Part shown: in pieces, positions 28,384 through 40,129 of the stretch
Position numbering within the stretch: position 1 is the first letter of the stretch
Layout of the letters: each line of letters starts with the position of its first letter
Source of the DNA: Rostratula benghalensis
Taxonomy: Eukaryota; Chordata; Aves; Charadriiformes; Rostratulidae
NCBI GenBank assembly: GCA_013399305.1
Contig: VXAI01000632.1
Location: 6,226 to 70,225 of the forward strand
Direction: 5' to 3'
Length of the DNA stretch: 64,000 nt
Notes under the pieces: generated by a model
The model's database searches: none
What the model was told of the DNA's origin: nothing
What the model saw: the letters and a program-made list of their open reading frames with translations, nothing else
Program-made: the position numbers and the translations under genes

Positions 28384-28845
28384 AATCATAGAATCACAAA
28401 ACTGTCTGGGTTGGAGGGGACCTTTAGGTCATCCAGTCCAACCATCAACCTCACTCTGATAAAAAACATCACTAACTCATGTCTCTCAGCACTCTGTCGA
28501 CCCGGCTTTTAAATCCCTCCAGGGATGGTGCCTCAACCCCTGCCCTGGGCAGCCCATTCCAAGAATTCACAACCCTTTCCATGGAAAAGCGTTCCCTGAT
28601 CTCCAATCTGAACCTCCCCTTGCCCAACTTGAGGCCGTTTCATCTTGTCCCATCGCCAGTTCCTTGGGGGAAGAGATGGATCCCCCCCCAAGCTGCACCC
28701 TCCTTTCAGGGAGTTGGAGAGAGCAAGAAGGTCTCCCCTCAGCCTCCTCTTCTCCAGGCTGAACACCCCCAGCTCCCTCAGCTGCTCCTCATAAGACTTG
28801 TGCTCTAGACCCCTCACCAGCCCTTCTCTGGACCCGCTCCATCAG
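28384..28845 (-). mobile_element. CR1 LINE 3' fragment, antisense
   Basis: Long copy with the 3' end AATCATAGAATCACAAAACT, the CCAGTCCAACCATCAACCTC block, the TTTAAATCCCTCCAGGGATG block and CTTCTCCAGGCTGAACACCC. Same subfamily as the copies at 55.8 kb and 39.6 kb. Confidence 0.95.
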
Positions 28846-28849
28846 CTTA

Positions 28850-31800
28850 TCTTCAAGAATCTAAAATCCAGACTGCCCAGAAGAATGACTGGTTTGTCCT
28901 TCAGTTTACGCAGAAGCTGCTGTGGCAAGTGCTCATCTGACAGAGTGTGCTTTATCAGGTGCACGTGATCAAATGTACATTCAAAGGACATCTTCCCTAT
29001 GGGAAAGTCCTGCCGAGTTCAGGCAGAAATACAAATCTACCCACCGTATTAAATAGCGCTTGAGAGCCCTGTGCCAGTTGAGATTTACACCAGCTTCATT
29101 ACTTGTCCTTCTCCTACGTGCTCCTGGTGGAGGGAAGCCAATGGGGCTGAGACATAAATACACCCCGAGGCAGCACATCCTATTGCCCTGCCGAAAAGAA
29201 AGAAAGAACCAAGAAAGAAATCAGAACTAATTAGTCCTGTAATGTGTCTGAGGCTGGATCTAGCGTCATTCAACAACCAGGGGCAGCAGAGGAATGAAGA
29301 AAAATGGAGCCAATTTGTGGCTCGGTATTTATTAGCATTTAGATAATATGCCCCATCCATCATATACAAGGCATGTTTCAAAAGTACCAGGGCTCCTGCA
29401 TCCTGAGCACCCACAGCCCCTGTAAATCGCCTTCCTTGGTTCTGGCCCGGGAATAAAACACATTCATCTGGATACAACCGCCAGGCAAAGTCATTTTTTT
29501 TCCCCTTGTGATGGAAATAAAGACTGATGATACAAAGGAATCATAAAAGCAAAAGGCTGCAGATTAAGACAGAGGGAATCCGCTCCTCCCCCACCAACGT
29601 ACATCTGTGATTTCCAAGCTGCCAAGCACAGCCACCATGGCATTATGGGAATCAAATCCCGTTTGCCATTGGTAAGAGGCAATTTGAAAGCATCTAAAAA
29701 CCTTCTGCCAAGCTGGTTGCTCCATTACCCAGCCGTTATTTAGCAGGGCAGAGAAAGGGAACCCCTAGAGAAAGGGCCTGGAGGGGTTCCAGAAAGGAAA
29801 ATATTAAAGACGATGGTAAAAAAGTTTGATTTCTCTCTTTACCCAACAGCTAAATAACCGTGGAGAGCACCAGCTTTAGACAGGGCTGAACAACAGATCC
29901 CTTCCCAGATGTTGAAGGGCTCACTCCTGCAGGTGCTCCAGACAAGCAGCCTGGAACCAATCTCCTCCGTGCCATTTAAATCACGCTTTAATTCCTACAG
30001 GGCCATCGCTTTGCAAAGGAGGGGTCCTTACCATCGGTCCCTGCTCGGTGCAGAGATGGAGAGAGCGGGCGAGGTTCACGGTTTCACTGCAATTGTGGAA
30101 AGAATGTTGTTTTGCTGTTTTTCGAGTCTGTTCCCCAGGCACTTCAAGAGCAGAATCCCAGAAATCTCATCAATTTTCACCTCAATAAAACCCTAAGTAA
30201 GTGGCTGAAATTAAAGATATAGAAAATGAAACACACACTTAGGCACTTTGACAAATCAAGGCCTATAAAAATTAAACACCAAATGAATCTTTTCATGTAG
30301 ATTTCTGCTTTGCTAAAGTTTTAATGAGTTCTGACCTTTCATCCCACTTTGGCATGGGAGACGCATTAAAAAGTCTTACATAATCTTCAGGAAAAATAAC
30401 TTCTTGCCTATCTTTGTTTGAGAAAATTAATTGTTCTGGGTCCTAAGCCATTGTCAGCTTGAAAACAGCCAGGCTGCTCAGCATTCGAGCAGCTGTTAAC
30501 TAAAACCAAACAAAGGAAAACAAAGCAACCCATTCCTTAATGAGCATCTATCTATAACGAATATAAATCATTAAAGTTAATTCATTAACATCACAGGGAC
30601 AGCGGACTGGGTATTCCTCGCACAGATCTGCAACGTCTCAAGTTATTTGCTTCTTTATTTGCGTCGTCTTTGACAGCACAGTCGGGTTCATGATCCATTC
30701 CTGGGTGAAATGGCAATTCCTGGGCCGTCACCAGCGCACACACAGACCCAGTAACAGTGACAGAAGAATTAACTCACAAAACTTATTTGACAAATAGACG
30801 AGCTTCAACCTCTCCGGTGGCTCAGGACTCTAATGAGGAAGGAGGGTAGTAAATAGGAGCATTTTAATTCGGGAACAATGACATGCAATTAGTACCAGTG
30901 CCATACAGCCATGTATCCCGAAAATAATTAGGATACGCTGAAGGAGGAGTTACGGTTCCTGTGCCAGAAAATACAGGGGATAAAGTAAGCTTAAAACAGC
31001 AAGATACAAAAACCCAGACAGCCATATAACTGTTTCTTTAACGTTGAGTAGCTCCCTTTTTCTCCCCACCACGCACATGCTCACTCATCTAAATGTATTT
31101 TAAAGGCAGTAATAGAGCCCTGGTGCATTGTACCCACATGGGGTTCACTCATTTGCACATCTGTCCCATAAATCACTTCACCCTCACATCTGGAGTTCTT
31201 CAGAGATTTTAAATGTCAAAAATGCATGTAGGACAAACACTTCTGCATTCCACTGCCTTGGAAGAGGCAGAAATTAACACAAAGACTACAAATGGCTCAG
31301 CTCACACTGCTGTAAAGCAGACAGGTCTGACACGCCTCATCTCCCGTCCCCGACACCCCAAAGCCCCGGGGATGGCAGCGTCACCTCCTCAGTGTCACCT
31401 CTCTGCTCACACTGAGGGCCCTTCAGAAAAGCTTCCGTTCTCTCCCAGTTCCCCTCCCAAAGATCTCCCCTCTGGGGTGGAACGTGCCAGTTGTTTAACG
31501 TAAAACAGCCTAAAAGAGGAAAATAAATCTCTAATTTAATCTCCAATAAACTAAACTAATCCTCTGCCCCAAATGGATCCGAGTTGTAGGAGGGAGCAAT
31601 GTAGTAACTCAACTGGAATTCGGCCAAGGCCTCGGAATTAAAATACCCTTGTAAAACGTGCCATTTCATCTTCTAAGAAGTGCAAGTGATCACTGTCTCG
31701 ATGGCCAGCATTACCTGAGCGACACCAGCTCCTCCCAGCACAGCCAGGGGTAAAGGTTGCCACCAAGTCAGTCACCACCGCTGCTCCCTGAAGTCCACAC

Positions 31801-34800
31801 TCAGTGCTCTGGTGTGAACTGGGGAGGCCCAGTCTGTTTTCTTAAATTTGCCAGAAATTATGTATTATGACCTGCAGCGGTGCCACCATGATCCCAACCC
31901 TTTCTTTCTCTGGCCAACATCCCACATAATTCTGCTCCCACATGCTGGATTAGCCAAAAAAACCCAGCCAGACTCGTGGTTAAACTTTTATATCTTTGGT
32001 TTGGCTCCTGGATAAAATCCTGTTTGACACTTTGACAGCCTCAGATCCCGTGACCTCTACAAACAAAGCACAAGAGTAGAAGTTTCCTGCTAGAATAAAA
32101 ACTGAACCTGACAGTCAAAAGCTTTCTGGGGGGATAAAGAGCTCCCCGATGGCTCAGTGGCTGCTCCTCCTGTCCGTTGACCGCAACAAAATCAGGCCAA
32201 AGAGGGAACAGGGAGGAAAAGGCTGGCTGATTTCTTCAGTCTGGTCCCCAAACAGACAGGGGTGCAGTCACACCAAAAATAGGAAGTGAACTGGAAGAAG
32301 TGGAAGTGAACTGAAACAGGAGGAATTAAACAGACACAGGTACATTCAGTGTGCAGGGCTATGCCAGCAAGGATCTAGCCAGACATAAAGCTGATGTATG
32401 ACCCTCTTCTCCAGCCTTAGCCACCCCACGGTATGGCACACCATGGCATTAAAATAAAATGGGCAGATGGCATTCCATGTGCTGTACTGGGACCCCACCT
32501 CTGTGTTGACATCAAACCAATAGCTGGACTTTTTTTAAAGCCAGAAAACCTCTCTGGAACCCAAGCAGCAGTCAAAACCATGTCTCTAAGCACCGTGTCA
32601 ACACAGCTTTTAAATCCCTCCAGGGATGTTTCTTCAACCACTGCCCTGGGCAGCCCATTCCAAGGCTGGGTGTCAAAATTGTTCCTCGTGTCGATAATCA
32701 CCTCCCAGTCGCATCACTTTGCTGTATCGTGTCACTGGCCAGTCTTGGGCAGATGAGCCAACACCAGCCCTGCCATAGTTTGAGGATGAAGGGCCTCATT
32801 GTAAGGACCTGTCCTAACGCTTTGTCAGGGCTCAGTGGAATCAGGAAACCAGTATCTCACAGGGCTGAAAGGCCACAGCCGTGATTCTCGTCGAGGAGAA
32901 GGAGAGAAACGTGAGGCATGGCATTGGACTGATTTCTCTGCTGAGGTCTCAGCGGTAGCTCTGGGGAGGTGACAGCAGAGAGGCACTTGCAGACGTTTCG
33001 ATGGCAGCGGCTGCTGCCTGACATCAGGACGTATCGAGGTGCAGTTATTTCTGTTCTCAGAGGCAGAAGAATCAGGGCTTTTCAGAACCTCTGTGACTGT
33101 TCATCTTCAATGCTTTCGTTATCTGTTTCAGCGCAGAGTGAAAAAACACAGATTTTTCTCTAGTTCCCTCCTCCCACTGCAAATATCCATAATCATGGCA
33201 GGGAATTGCATGAAAATCAGTGGGGTTTTTTCCACAAATCATGGTAAGGACAGTATGAGCCAGGCTGCCTGCTTCCTGAGAAAGTACCAGCAATTCCTTA
33301 CATGCTTATAAAGCTCCAACCTACACGAATTCTGTCCTTATTTTTATCTGCCTTCTGATTAAACTGTATCTTTAAGATATTCACAACTGTCATTAATTAC
33401 CAGAATCCCACACAAATATCTCAGTTCTGAGAGATTGCCCTAACACAGTCAGAGGGAAACATTCTTTTAAGAGTTTTAAAGAGGAGCATGGGGCAGGGAG
33501 TGTGGAAGTTCTCCCATAACATTCCTCTAAGAAGACAGAGCAATACGCAGCCTGTTAGAGGTCCTTGTCCACAGATTCTCAACTGGTCTTAATCTTTAGT
33601 TTCCCTCATCATCCTGCTGCATCCACTGGATTGTGAAAACTTCCAAACACACAGATGGGAGGGAATAAGCAGGGGATATCTCATCTTGCAGGCAAAGTGA
33701 TGGGTAACCAGACTCTTAAGCCCAGACCCTAATGCTGAAAGCTTTTTTACACTTCAAAATTAAGACAAGTGGCCTTGGATTAGTTTGAAGAGAAGATTTA
33801 AAAACTAAAAAAAAAAAAAAAAAAGCAAAGCAACCAAGCAGAGGCTTAAGCTGAGAGCCCATTACTTGCCTCAACTGGACAGGCTAATCCTTCTGCTGAG
33901 CTTAATGGAAGTGCTCCTTACAGTGCAGTAAGAAGAGAAGAAGCAGACGCTTATTAGGTTGAAATCTGGGTTACAGGGACAGTGAAATGTGGATAAGGTG
34001 AGGCAGTAAGGCTTACCCTGTCGTTAAGGTTAACCACTAAGGGCATTCTCACACATCTCGTGACAGCAGCAAGCAGTGCTCAGTCTGCATCGGGCCAGGG
34101 CAGCGGGTGCTTTGTGCATCCATGGCTGCCTGAAAGGAGAAAAAATTAATTGCAAACAAAATCAAACCTTGCCCTTTCTTCTTTCTACCATTTTAGAGCA
34201 CTGTGGAAGTTCTGCAAGAAGTCTGTAGAAGTTTGACAGCTCTCTTGTGTCACAAGGTGTGCTACCTAAAGGGAATAGACAGAGGCGCCACGTCCGCCTG
34301 TTCCCAGGTTTCGGTGTGGGGCAGGCGCGGTCACAGGCAGAGGCTGACACAGACCTCTCTGTGGCTCTTCTGATAAGATCTGACAAGATTAACAAGATCC
34401 AGGAACCACTCCTGAGGGTGAAAGATCAGAAACGGCTTTGTTTCACTCTTGAATCCTGCCAGGAAAATTTGTGCGAGGAGTGAGAGTGGCACCTCAGAAC
34501 AGCAGGAGGAAGGAGGGGGATGAAAAAGGCAGGGGGAAAGCTAATTACCATCTGCAGCCAATTTGAAACACTGCTCTTGGGTGGACTCGTTGTCAACACC
34601 GTGATCTGGCGTTTCACCTACCATGTAGTGCATGATAAACACTGACACTGTCTTATTAACATATTGCCATCTCATACCTATTAATGCTCGTTAACGCTCC
34701 TTTCCAGGGCAGGAGAACCCTCCCTGTGGTAGTATTTCCCCCTCCATCTGCATCTTCTCTTCTTTCTTTGGCTTCTGTGGTCAGACTGGAATCAAATGGC

Positions 34801-37800
34801 CTTGCTGACTCCTTTTGACATCTCTGATAAGGTTATCTGGGATCCTAATGGCACATCCCAAACTTAGATTCAAAAGCACTAATGGGCTCCTGTGAGCAGT
34901 GAAGATTCTGCTCTTTTTAAGGCTTTAAAGCTCCCTGCCATGGATTGAGCCAGTTTGCTCTTCTGTCAATCAGCTCAGCCAGTGCCCTCACTAAGCACCC
35001 CATGACCCAACCAGTCAAGACAAGGCAACAAGTGGTTCAGCTCTGCGTGGTGTAATTAGGGGACAGAGACGGGAGCCCACAAGCTCCCAGACATCGGCTG
35101 GGTTTTCTTTTTTTTTTAATTCCCCACTCTTCACCTTTGCCTGAAAGGGAATGTACCGACAAAGGGAAACTTCAGCAAGAGCTTAATCAAAGCTTCAGCC
35201 AAAAAGGCTGTAAGTCTGTGTGTTTGTTAAAAGGCTGAGAAGAGAAAAGTTTAAGGTCTGTTTTCTGACAGCGGTAGCACTCATTATACTGTATTCTCTC
35301 TTGTTATTAGGCTAAAATGAAGGTCCTGTTTCCACAAAGAGCGGAGCTGGGAAGAGAAGAGAATGAGTCCCAACAACTCCTCTATAAATTGGATGTCCTT
35401 GCTGGCCACTGGCTTTGTCACCCCACACACATGGCCTTTCCTTGCATGAACCCATGTTGTGCTTGGCTCTTTGCACAGCAAGGAGACCCTCTGTTTCTCT
35501 TTTGTCTGCAAATATGACCATCGAATGAAAGTCAAAGGTGCTTCTGAGGGAGTATCTGTAAGGATTAAAGGGAGACGGCTGGTTTTCTCCGCTGGTGTTG
35601 AAGCAGAGAAAAAGAAGACAAAGCTGCTTTGATGTCTATTCCCACCCTTCAGCTGGAAGCAGGACTGGCCAACACCACTGAAGGATGAGCTCAGGCGTCC
35701 ATCACTGTGAAGGCTACTGTCCTGAAGAGTATGGTTCCCACTTGGGACCAGTATAGGTGACACAAGAAGCAGAAGAGAAACACTGCTATTCTGAAGGACT
35801 TCCTGGACCTTCTTTGTGGTAAAAGGAAGGATGTGACCAGTCTCAGACCAGTGTGTAGTGACCGAAGGTCCTGATCCTGTCTCATGCACTGTGGGTCAGT
35901 GCTCAGGACTGTCCTGTTCACGCCCCCATGGATACATGGATACAGAGGATTTCTGACAAGGAGAATTTTTACAGAAGGTATTTCTAAAAGCCTGTTGTTC
36001 TTGTTAGTGCTGATGGGGTGGGTGCAAGGGAGGTAAATGGAAAACAGAGAGGCAGCCAACTTTAGAAATGCTCAAATTGCAAGCAAGTAACTGTGAGGAA
36101 ATAAAAGCTATAACAAACAAACAAACAAAAAGTTATCTTTCAGGGTTTGACGAATTCCTGTCTCTGAATCTGATTGAATCTATTTAAAACAAATTTCAGG
36201 CTGGATTTCCAAAGTTTGTTGGAGTTCCTTCACCTTACACCAGTTGTAAATATATGTCTGAAAGACTGGAAATGCCCAGCACAGAAACCACTGCACAGCA
36301 AATTTCCTTTATTATGAGCCAAGCTGGTTAACTGAAGAGACCAATGCCTCTGGGCTCACTTACACAACATGACCTCACTAGTAAATAAAAAGAAAGTCCT
36401 ACCTCTTCTGCTGGACATGAGGAAATCTGTAGGATGGGCTGGATCCTGTGTGTTACATGCTCTCATATTCCCTGCATCCAATTATACACCCTGGTGTTCT
36501 CTGAAGCCTCCATCTGTAGGAGCAGCTCACTATAATGGAAAAAAGGAGTGGAAAGCAATTGCCACAGTCAATTTCTGTGCTCTATTAAAAAAAAGTAAAT
36601 TAATGATACATAAAGCTGGCAAGAATATCTAACCTCTAGAAAGGAGTCCTCTGGAAAGAGATGCTCTGGTGTCATTAATAGGTGTATCATAATGTAAATG
36701 GGCAAAGGGGCTAATTAAATTTGTAAAATCAACCTCCATTCTGCTATTCCCTGACTGGAGTTCGCCAGTTTGCAGCCTTTATAATATGAGTTTAATGTAA
36801 CTTTTTTTTTTTGGCGCACAATAAGGAGCTTCCTTATTAGCCGTGACTCGTCTGTTCTCTCACTTGCCTGCCTGGATTGAGTCACAGCACAATGAGTCTC
36901 CCGCCTCCCCGAGTCGTGTAATTATCTCAGGATCTTAAATTAAAAAATAGGACTCTTGTAAGCCTCTCTGTTCTGGAGAAAAGCGTGAGTAGGCGAATCT
37001 GGCGTAGCCAGTGTGTTTGTGTCTGTGGAGAGCCTGAAACAAGAGTTGGGAGAGACAGCAAGTGCCATGTGTATCCTCATAGAAAACTAATTATTCTGGC
37101 AACTCTCTCAAAACCATCCCATCAGGGCACTCTGTCACCCGGTGGGTAGTTCTGGGAGTAAGCACTTGGAGAAATCTTGCTGATGACCCTGTGATTAGTC
37201 CTGTTTCTTCCAACAATAAATCTCCTTGATTCTTCTGGGAGAATGAGCCAACCCCAACGTCCAGCGTAACCCCAGGCCCTGCGAAATCTCAGCCTGGATT
37301 CCCCGATGCCGCCTGCTGACCCACCCCTGGCTCTTTTGCCTTTGCCTCATGCTCTGGGGATGTGAAGGGGCTGAGAAACTCCTGGAAGCGTGCCTATCTG
37401 CAAACGAGGACACAGTTAATTGCAGAGTGGCTTTGGCAGCTCCTACCTCCCAGATAGTCCTTGGGACTGTCAGAGCCCACAGCAGCGCCCAGAGCAACAA
37501 ACCCCTGGGAGAAGGGCTGCAGAGGGGAGACATGACGGTATTTTTAAGCCATCTCTCACTTCCACACGCTCCATGTTTATGGAATATGGCACAGGAGGTA
37601 TCTTAAAACCAAAGCATCTCTTCAGCTACGCGTATTCCGGACAAACCTGAGGTGAAAGATACCCTCTAACTTCCTTCCAGAGCCATTTCAGTGGTAATCA
37701 GAGGCAACATTTCCTAGACAAACAGTTCATATCAGATTTATAAGCCTTCCCTTGGGGAGGAAACATCCATTTCCCCTTCAATCTGTCATTCTTCTTCATT

Positions 37801-38300
37801 TATTGAATCAATAAGGCATGAAATTTGGCAGGCTTTAACTGAAAAAATGAGCTGTTCATATCAAAGAGAGCCTGGATGGGTAAAAAAATCCCCAACTGTG
37901 AGAATCAAGATTCAGTTAATAGGAGTAAAAATAAATAGAATCTAAATGTAAAAGAACATTACATCACCACTGGCATTTAAGTTCATTTTCAAACCCAGAA
38001 TTAGAAACAGATTGGATTTGCTGAATCTTGCTGTGTTGATACACACAGAGCTGCTCTGGGGGACACAGGTCGGAATGCCTGGGCTGTAGCTTCCGCTCCC
38101 CACACAAACCACAGCTGGAGATTCTTACTGGATGGGAAAGAAGGGGGAGGGATTATGCAGAGGGAGAAAATCCCTACTTTTTGGTCAAAAGGATAGCAAA
38201 GAGCTTAAGAGGAATATGATTATGGTCCTGCTTCCCTGTCCTTTGCAAACTGTTGTGATCCAACAGCCAGTGTGTCCCAGTCACCTGGCCCCTTCCAGAT
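28850..38300. other. Gene-poor stretch with conserved-looking blocks
   Basis: Mostly AT-rich. Blocks around 29.2-29.4, 30.54-30.97 and 36.66-36.96 kb have the balanced, motif-dense composition of vertebrate enhancers. A minus-strand open frame of 201 codons at 35284-35889 shows no domain. An AAAC repeat is at 36113-36129 and an A18 run at 33807-33824. Confidence 0.45.
32573..32668 (-). mobile_element. CR1 fragment, antisense
   Basis: Internal piece with AAAACCATGTCTCTAAGCAC, CTTTTAAATCCCTCCAGGGA and CTGCCCTGGGCAGCCCATTC. The 3' end is lost. Confidence 0.85.
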
Positions 38301-38308
38301 GGCATCTA

Positions 38309-38740
38309 AATCACAGAATGGTTTGGGTTGGAAGTGACCTGAAAGTCCCCCCAGTGCCACCCCCTGCCCTGGGCAGGGACACCTCCCACCACACCAGGTT
38401 GCTCCAACCCCCCTCCAACCTGGCCTTGAACCCCTCCAGGGATGGGGCAGCCACAGCTTCTCTGGGCAACCTGGGCCAGGCTCTCACCACCCTCAACCCA
38501 AAGAAGTTCTTCCCCACATCTCAGCACCATCTCCCCTCTTTCAGGGTCAAGCTCTTCCCCCTCCTCCTAGGGCTCCCCTCCCTCATCAAGAGTTCCTCCC
38601 CAGTTTTCCTGGATCCCCTTGAGGGACTGGAAGGGGCTTTAAGGTCTCCCTGGAGCCTTATCTTCTCCAGGCTGAACCCTCCCCAGCTCTCTCAGCCTGT
38701 CCTCACAGCAGAGGGGCTCCAGCCCTCCCAGCACCTTTAA
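38309..38740 (-). mobile_element. CR1 LINE 3' fragment, antisense
   Basis: Well-preserved copy: AATCACAGAATGGTTTGGGT, CCCTGCCCTGGGCAGGGACA, the ACCAGGTTGCTCCAACCCCC block and TTCTCCAGGCTGAACCCTCC. Open frames here (202 codons on plus) are shadows of the repeat. Confidence 0.96.
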
Positions 38741-39589
38741 TCCAAGCCAACCAGGAGGTCTGCTAAGTGAACTAATTCCAAAGAGGCAGTGAGACACCTT
38801 TCTGCCTGAGGAGAAGCTGAGTACGACACCACCATGCCCTGCCTTCAGGGCTCACAGCCAATGTTTTGCTCGGCTTGTCTCTCTACAGCGTGAGAGCTCT
38901 TCCTCTCTTGCCTTTGGAGATCACTGTTCACAGTGATACCTCATGTTTTCCTCTTTACATAAGGAAAGAAATCACTGGCAGTTACTCTAAGCTAACATTA
39001 TCAGTAGGTCACAGCAGCTTTTCTGGGCGTCTTCAAACTTCAAGGGCTTTTTCTCAAAGCTACCAGTCCCTACCCTGTGCTCCAGCTTCCAGCCTGATGA
39101 GTATAATTTCCCCTTACTCAATGGTGATCTGTTCTGTTCAACTGCAAGCATGGGGTCCATCATTTAGATGAAGACACAGTGACAATATCTGAGTCTGGCT
39201 CCTTTGAGTGTGACTGTGTCCCTCACCACCTATTGAAGAGCGAAGTTTAACGCTACTCTCGCTCCCACTAATCCTTTTGTGTGTTTAGTCACATTACTCC
39301 GTCGCTTCTATGACTATTTTTGTAGCTCAAGGTCTTCACTTGCATCTTCCAGCTTCAGCTGCCTTTGAAACTGCAGTACATTCAACAGGGGGGATTTGTT
39401 CTTCCTCCCTAACACACACATGCACAGAATTCATTTTCTGTCCCACCGGAATTACAAAACTTGCACATTTTCCTTCATTGGGAACACACCTTTGCTCGAG
39501 GATTTTTCAAGTTTAGATTGACATGGCATGAGAAGGGTGAGAATTCCTCCCTCTAGTCACCACTGCTCTCATAAACTTGCAGTTTAAGA

Positions 39590-39860
39590 CTTGGGACAAG
39601 AGGAAACGACCTCAAGTTGGGCCAGGGGAGGTTCAGGTTGGAGATCAGGAAACGTTTTTCCACGGAAAGGGTTGTGAAGTCTTGGACTGGGCTGCCCAGG
39701 GCAGGGGTTGAGGCACCATCCCTGGAGGGATTTAAAAGCCGGGTTGGCAGAGTGCTGAGAGACGTGGGTTAGTGATGGGTTTTATCAGAGTGAGGTTGAT
39801 GGTTGGACTGGATGATCTGAAAGGTCCCTTCCAACCAGGACAATCCCATGATTCCATCAA
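39590..39860 (+). mobile_element. CR1 LINE 3' fragment, sense
   Basis: Sense copy from GGGACAAGAGGAAACGACCT to the 3' tail CAATCCCATGATTCCATCAA. It includes TGGACTGGATGATCTGAAAG. Opposite orientation to its relatives at 28.4 and 55.8 kb. Confidence 0.94.
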
Positions 39861-40129
39861 CCCCACGCAGATCCTACTACTCTGGCAAATCCTTTTCCTC
39901 GCCTTTACTCTGCCCGGGTGGTTTTATGAGCATATTAGCACCGAGCCACGCTGTGACCAGCAGGAAGGTCTTTATTGCCAGCTTAGTTGAAGACAAGCAG
40001 AGCATCTAGTCCCAGTGAGGTGGGATCTAATTATGAAGGTTTTCATGAAAAACCACAATGATGAGGGGATGTATAAGGTGCGGAAAACACATGTAAGAAG
40101 TTGAGACCTTGCTGGTTCCACTGCTGTTC

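Noticed and set aside
35284..35889. 201-codon open frame on the minus strand
   Set aside because: No domain, no splice or promoter context, composition like intergenic DNA; likely chance.
38132..38740. 202-codon frame on the plus strand
   Set aside because: Almost wholly CR1 read antisense.
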